Assembly: GCA_039621445.1 (NCBI GenBank)
Contig: CP154954.1
Location: 12,270,716-12,334,715 of the forward strand
Length of the DNA stretch: 64,000 nt
Direction: 5' to 3'
From: Euglena gracilis
Taxonomy: Eukaryota > Euglenida > Euglenophyceae > Euglenales
Notes under the pieces: model-generated
Database searches by the model: none
Seen by the model: only the letters and a program-made list of their open reading frames with translations
Told to the model about the DNA's origin: nothing
Shown: positions 60,576-64,000 of the stretch, one piece after another
Layout: each line of letters begins with the position of its first letter
Position numbering within the stretch: the first letter of the stretch is position 1
Made by a program: the position numbers and the translations under genes

Positions 60576-63462
60576 GGCTATTAAGGGAGGAAATTCAACA
60601 AAAATATGAAGGAACGGTTTTTAGGTCAACGGTATACCCGGACCCACCCATAAGGGGACCCTATGGGTATGCTTTTATACCTTTGAAGGAAGGAGCAACA
60701 CCAACTCGACAAAAACCATTCTTCATGCACGGGGAACGAAAAGAAGCTTTGGAAAAAATCACTCAAGATTGGATCAATATGAAATTCATCGAGCCAGCCA
60801 CAACAAAAAATTCAGAATGGCTCTCACAAACTTTCCCCGTGCCCAAAAAGTCTCCCGATTTTCCTTGGAGGGGGGTTGTTGACATGAGGGGACCCAATAG
60901 CCAAACCCGTAGGTGCAACTACCCTCTTCCGAAAATCGAAGATATATCCTGGTGAAGCATGGTGGCAACCAAATGTTCTCCATTTTGGACTTAAAACAAG
61001 CATTCCACCAACAACCGCTTCACCCGGATAGCCGGCCAATAACTTGCTCCTTCACACCAAAGGGTCTCTACCAATGGAGGGTCAATGTAATGGGGTTAAC
61101 TAATGCCTCACAACAATTTCAACAAATGATGGATGAGAGGCTAGCACCCGTAAGGGACATAGCAACCCCATACATAGATGATATTTTGGTGGGGACAACC
61201 GTTGGGGAGGGGGAAGACCTCCTAGAGGCGCACAAACGGGATTTGTGCCGAGTTTTGGATTTGTTGGCCAAAGAATTTTTTGTGGTGGACCCAAAAAAGG
61301 CAAAATTGTTCATCAAGGAAGTGGAATTTTGTGGCCAAATTTTGGGTCATGGTGCCCGATGGCCAGCACCGGGCAAACTTCGTGCCATTGAAAAATGGGA
61401 GGTTCCCACAACCATTACCGCATTAAGAGCTTTCCTTGGTTTTACCAACTACTACAACACATACATCCATATGTATGCTCAAATTGCCGCACCGTTGCAA
61501 GACAAATTGAAGGTGCCTAGGGATGTTGGTAAAAAGGGAAGCAAGAAAAGAGTTGAATTTGGGGAGGGGGATCTCCAAGCGTTTGAGGAATTGAAGAAGC
61601 GTTTGTGTTCGGGTTTAATCCTTCAACGTGTAGACCCCGATAAACCCTTCGTATTAAGGGTAGATGCAAGTGGGTACGCCGTGGGGGCTACACTAGAACA
61701 ACTTAAGGAAGGAAAGGGTAAGCCCACACCCCAAGACGTGATGGATAAGAAAACGGTGCCTATTGCCTTCATGTCCCGAAAACTTACCGTGGGGCAAAGG
61801 AAATGGACCCCCCGGGAGTTGGAGACTTATGCCATAATTTTGGCGCTCCAAAAATGGGAAAGTTGGATTGGTCTTCAACCTGTTTTGGTGTTGACCGACC
61901 ACCAAAGTTTGGAGGCATGGTCAAAAGAGGTGCTCGATACCCCCAGTGGTCCGGTGGGTAGGAGGGCACGATGGCACCAGATTTTTTCAAAATATGATTT
62001 GACGGTGGGGTACATACCGGGTAAAGAAAACACAATTGCCGACATTTTGAGTCGGTGGGCTTACCCGGCCTCACAAGCATTAAGGGACGTAAGCAAACAC
62101 GGTTCAGCCGAGGATAAGGAAGAAATGGAGGAACTCATAAGAGAGGAAAGGGAAGACGAAAGAAATTGTTTGTGGATTGGAGTGAAAAATCAGCCCAACA
62201 ACCGTAACACGTGGATTAGAGGGGTGATAACCCGTAGCGGGAAATTGGTGGAACCAAAAGATTCCATGGATAGCATGCAAGAGAGGGGAACCGAGAGTGT
62301 AGTAAATCCGGGAGGCATAGACACCACCGTTGACACACACTCACAAGGGCCCAGGTCAAAGGGGAAAAAGGACAAAAAGTTGAGAGTCACTTTTTGGGAT
62401 GGAGTGGACCCCGCGGGTAATTTGGTGACCGACCCAAAACTTTCATCCAATGAGTTACCGAGGGGGGGAACATGCACGGGAGAAGGTGAGGCCACACCAA
62501 CTCCAAGTGTAACCCCCAAGGGAACAAATTCGGTTTGGGAGCAAGATTGGGTGGTTGCATACACTTTGTGTCCCACGTGGAAAAAGATTTGGCAAGCAAC
62601 ACAAGAAAATGGTGAGTGGCCTAAGGGGGTGAAAGTCCACAAAAACCAAATGTTTCGAGAGGAGAAGTTGTGCATTCCACTAAGTTTTCAAGAAATGATC
62701 ATCCTTGAAAACCACAAATTTCTTGGACACGTTGGTCCGGAAAAGGTGTGGAGGCACGTCAATTTGAGGTATGCATGGGCTGATGAAAAGAAGGCGAAAT
62801 TTTTCACCGACAGTTGTAGCAAAAATTGCACAACATGTCAAGCGAGCTCGAGGGGGGAGACATTGAAAGGACCCATTGACTCAACACCCATACCACCCGC
62901 ACCCATGGTAAGTGTGGCTATTGATCTTTTCAAAATGCCGAAGGTGTTGTACGAGGGGGGGGAGTACAACACAATGGCTGTTTGCGTGGACCGACATTCC
63001 GGTTGGATTGTAGCCATACCATGTTTTGATAAAGGATTAACGGGTGCAAAATTGGCCAAGGAAATGCTTAAAGCCCAATGGAAACCCTTTGGAGTCCCGT
63101 CAATAATTTCAAGTGACCAAGGGAGCCATTTTGTCAACACATGGTGGCAAACCATGTGTTCGCTCATGGGAATTCGGCAAGCATTTTCCCAAGCTTACCA
63201 CCACCAAGCAAATGGGAGGGTGGAGAGAGCCGGACAACAAATAATGGAAATCCTCCGAAAGTTGTTTGTGGAGGAAAAAATGAATTGGGTGGAAGCACTT
63301 CCCCAAGTTTTGGATCGCATTCATGACACAAAGGGGGAGAGTGGTTTTAGTCCTTATGAGATTTTATTCGGAAGGGATAGACCCATTGGGGGGATACCCA
63401 TTGGGGGGATACCCTATGAACCATCAAAGGAGTGTGTAGACACTCAAAGTTTCGCCGAATAA
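60518..63462 (+). pseudogene. Reverse transcriptase, RNase H and integrase
   Basis: A first block (60518-60955) gives the RT fingers (WRGVVDMRG, YPLPKIED). A two-base AT excess near 60943 shifts the frame, and 60913-63462 continues with FSILDLKQAFHQ, the catalytic YIDD at residues 87-90 of that block, RNase H (VDASGYAVGA; TDHQSLEAW) and the ADILSRWAYPAS linker. Integrase has an H-H-C-C zinc site (HKFLGHVG ... CTTC) and D671, D735, E771, an exact D,D(35)E core. All catalytic residues I can check are present, so damage is by frameshift rather than by residue loss. The start of this segment overlaps the previous frame across ten G (about 60519-60529). Confidence 0.88.
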
Positions 63463-63941
63463 GGGAGGTGGATGAGAAAGTTGCTAAGGTTCTCAACCAC
63501 GCACATTGGGTTCAAGCGAGTTGGAGGAGGGAGTTGGTACCCTTAAAATTGGGAACCCAAGTGTGGTATAGGAGACCCGAAGGATCCGGAGAAAAATTGG
63601 ATTCCAGATGGATTGGACCTGGGATTATTAAAGCCCGGGAGGGGGAGAGGAGTTACATTGTTGAAATTAAACCCGGGATGGAAATGAAGGTTCATCGTAG
63701 TTTCCTGAAGGAATACAAAGAGCCTGAAGTTTTTGGTGAGGGGGTGTCTTTGTTCTTTTTCAAGAGGACCGAAAAAGAAGAGGAAGCAATGCCTGATGAG
63801 TGGGAGGTGGAGAAAATTCTGAACCACCGAAAGAAGGGGGGAACCAGGGAATTCCTCACGAAATGGGTTGGTTACAACGAGGGGGAGGAACCTGGGAGCC
63901 GGTGGGGAATTTCATACACCGATTTAGTGAGGAGTTGGTGA
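63432..63941 (+). CDS. Integrase C-terminus: GPY/F module and chromodomain
   Basis: Continues integrase one base out of frame (break near 63456). WIGPGIIKAREGERSYIVEI is a GPY/F-type module and VHRSFLKEY its end. The C-terminal WEVEKILNHRKKGG, then EFLTKWVGYNEGEE, is a chromodomain (compare YEVEKILDHRxxxxxxEYLVKWKGY). In chromoviruses this domain directs integration, often to chromatin with methylated H3K9. The stop at 63939-63941 ends Pol. Confidence 0.88.
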   Translation: MCRHSKFRRIREVDEKVAKVLNHAHWVQASWRRELVPLKLGTQVWYRRPEGSGEKLDSRWIGPGIIKAREGERSYIVEIKPGMEMKVHRSFLKEYKEPEVFGEGVSLFFFKRTEKEEEAMPDEWEVEKILNHRKKGGTREFLTKWVGYNEGEEPGSRWGISYTDLVRSW

Positions 63942-64000
63942 GGTATTGCACGAAGAAAAACCCAGGGGTCGATCTGATGTCCGAATTGAAAAAATCTTTG
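63942..64000. other. Start of 3' untranslated part of the retrotransposon
   Basis: 59 bp after the Pol stop; neither a polypurine tract nor the 3' LTR start is visible yet. Confidence 0.5.

Larger units (their letters stand above)
53959..64000 (+). mobile_element. Ty3/chromovirus-like LTR retrotransposon (3' end outside)
   Basis: Order Gag, basic segment, methyltransferase-like domains, protease, RT, RNase H, integrase, GPY/F module, chromodomain: Ty3-type (RT-RH-IN) and specifically chromovirus-like. The left boundary is set by the end of element 2 sequence and a TG-starting segment with a 9-bp hairpin; the 5' LTR should occupy part of 53959-54300 but cannot be delimited without the 3' LTR, which lies beyond 64000. 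At least four frame breaks and one in-frame stop make this copy probably inactive unless some are recoded. Confidence 0.85.

Overview
The window is nuclear DNA from a eukaryote, most likely a protist or alga with a large repeat-rich genome. The evidence is GT-AG introns, a chromodomain Ty3-type retrotransposon, long microsatellites, and many short elements with terminal inverted repeats (TIRs) and target-site duplications (TSDs). I see no rRNA or tRNA gene. The Pol region carries a cytosine-methyltransferase-like domain, which I recall from dinoflagellate and some green-lineage retroelements, but this is not enough to name the organism. Most of the ORFs are non-coding, being read through microsatellites or poly-G/poly-C runs.

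Layout. (1) 1402-7354: nested TIR elements. The inner one (2517-7140, TSD ATAG) carries a decayed multi-exon gene. (2) 9.0-11.9 kb, minus strand: the only clear host-type gene trace, a bromodomain split by a 1.13-kb GT-AG intron with a ~0.7-kb trinucleotide repeat downstream. (3) A long repeat (LR) is present three times (12856-18920, 37160-41506, 42640-45149). Each copy is broken by different insertions, so one copy shows the empty site of another. Insertions with 8-bp TSDs (hAT-like) are common. (4) 18.9-37.1 kb: no supportable gene; microsatellites, G/C-run repeats, a 1.1-kb TIR element (23578-24692) and other insertions. (5) 45150-53958: the longest member of the family seen in (1), with two gene regions (ORF1 46307-49127; ORF2 50180-53779, ParB-like), itself hit by a Mutator-like element (50464-51740). 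(6) 53959 to the window end: a Ty3/chromovirus-like retrotransposon with very long Gag, a basic GK-rich segment, a C5-methyltransferase-like domain, a Dam-like domain, protease, RT, RNase H, integrase and chromodomain. Several frameshifts mark it as a damaged copy.

Most notable are two systems. One is the TIR family whose non-coding parts are studded with GCGC-AWTT-GCGC palindromes. Their positions are kept between copies and, in one intron, their arms co-vary so that a 54-bp palindrome is preserved in different sequence. The other is the retrotransposon that joins two DNA-methyltransferase folds with a chromodomain in one Pol region.
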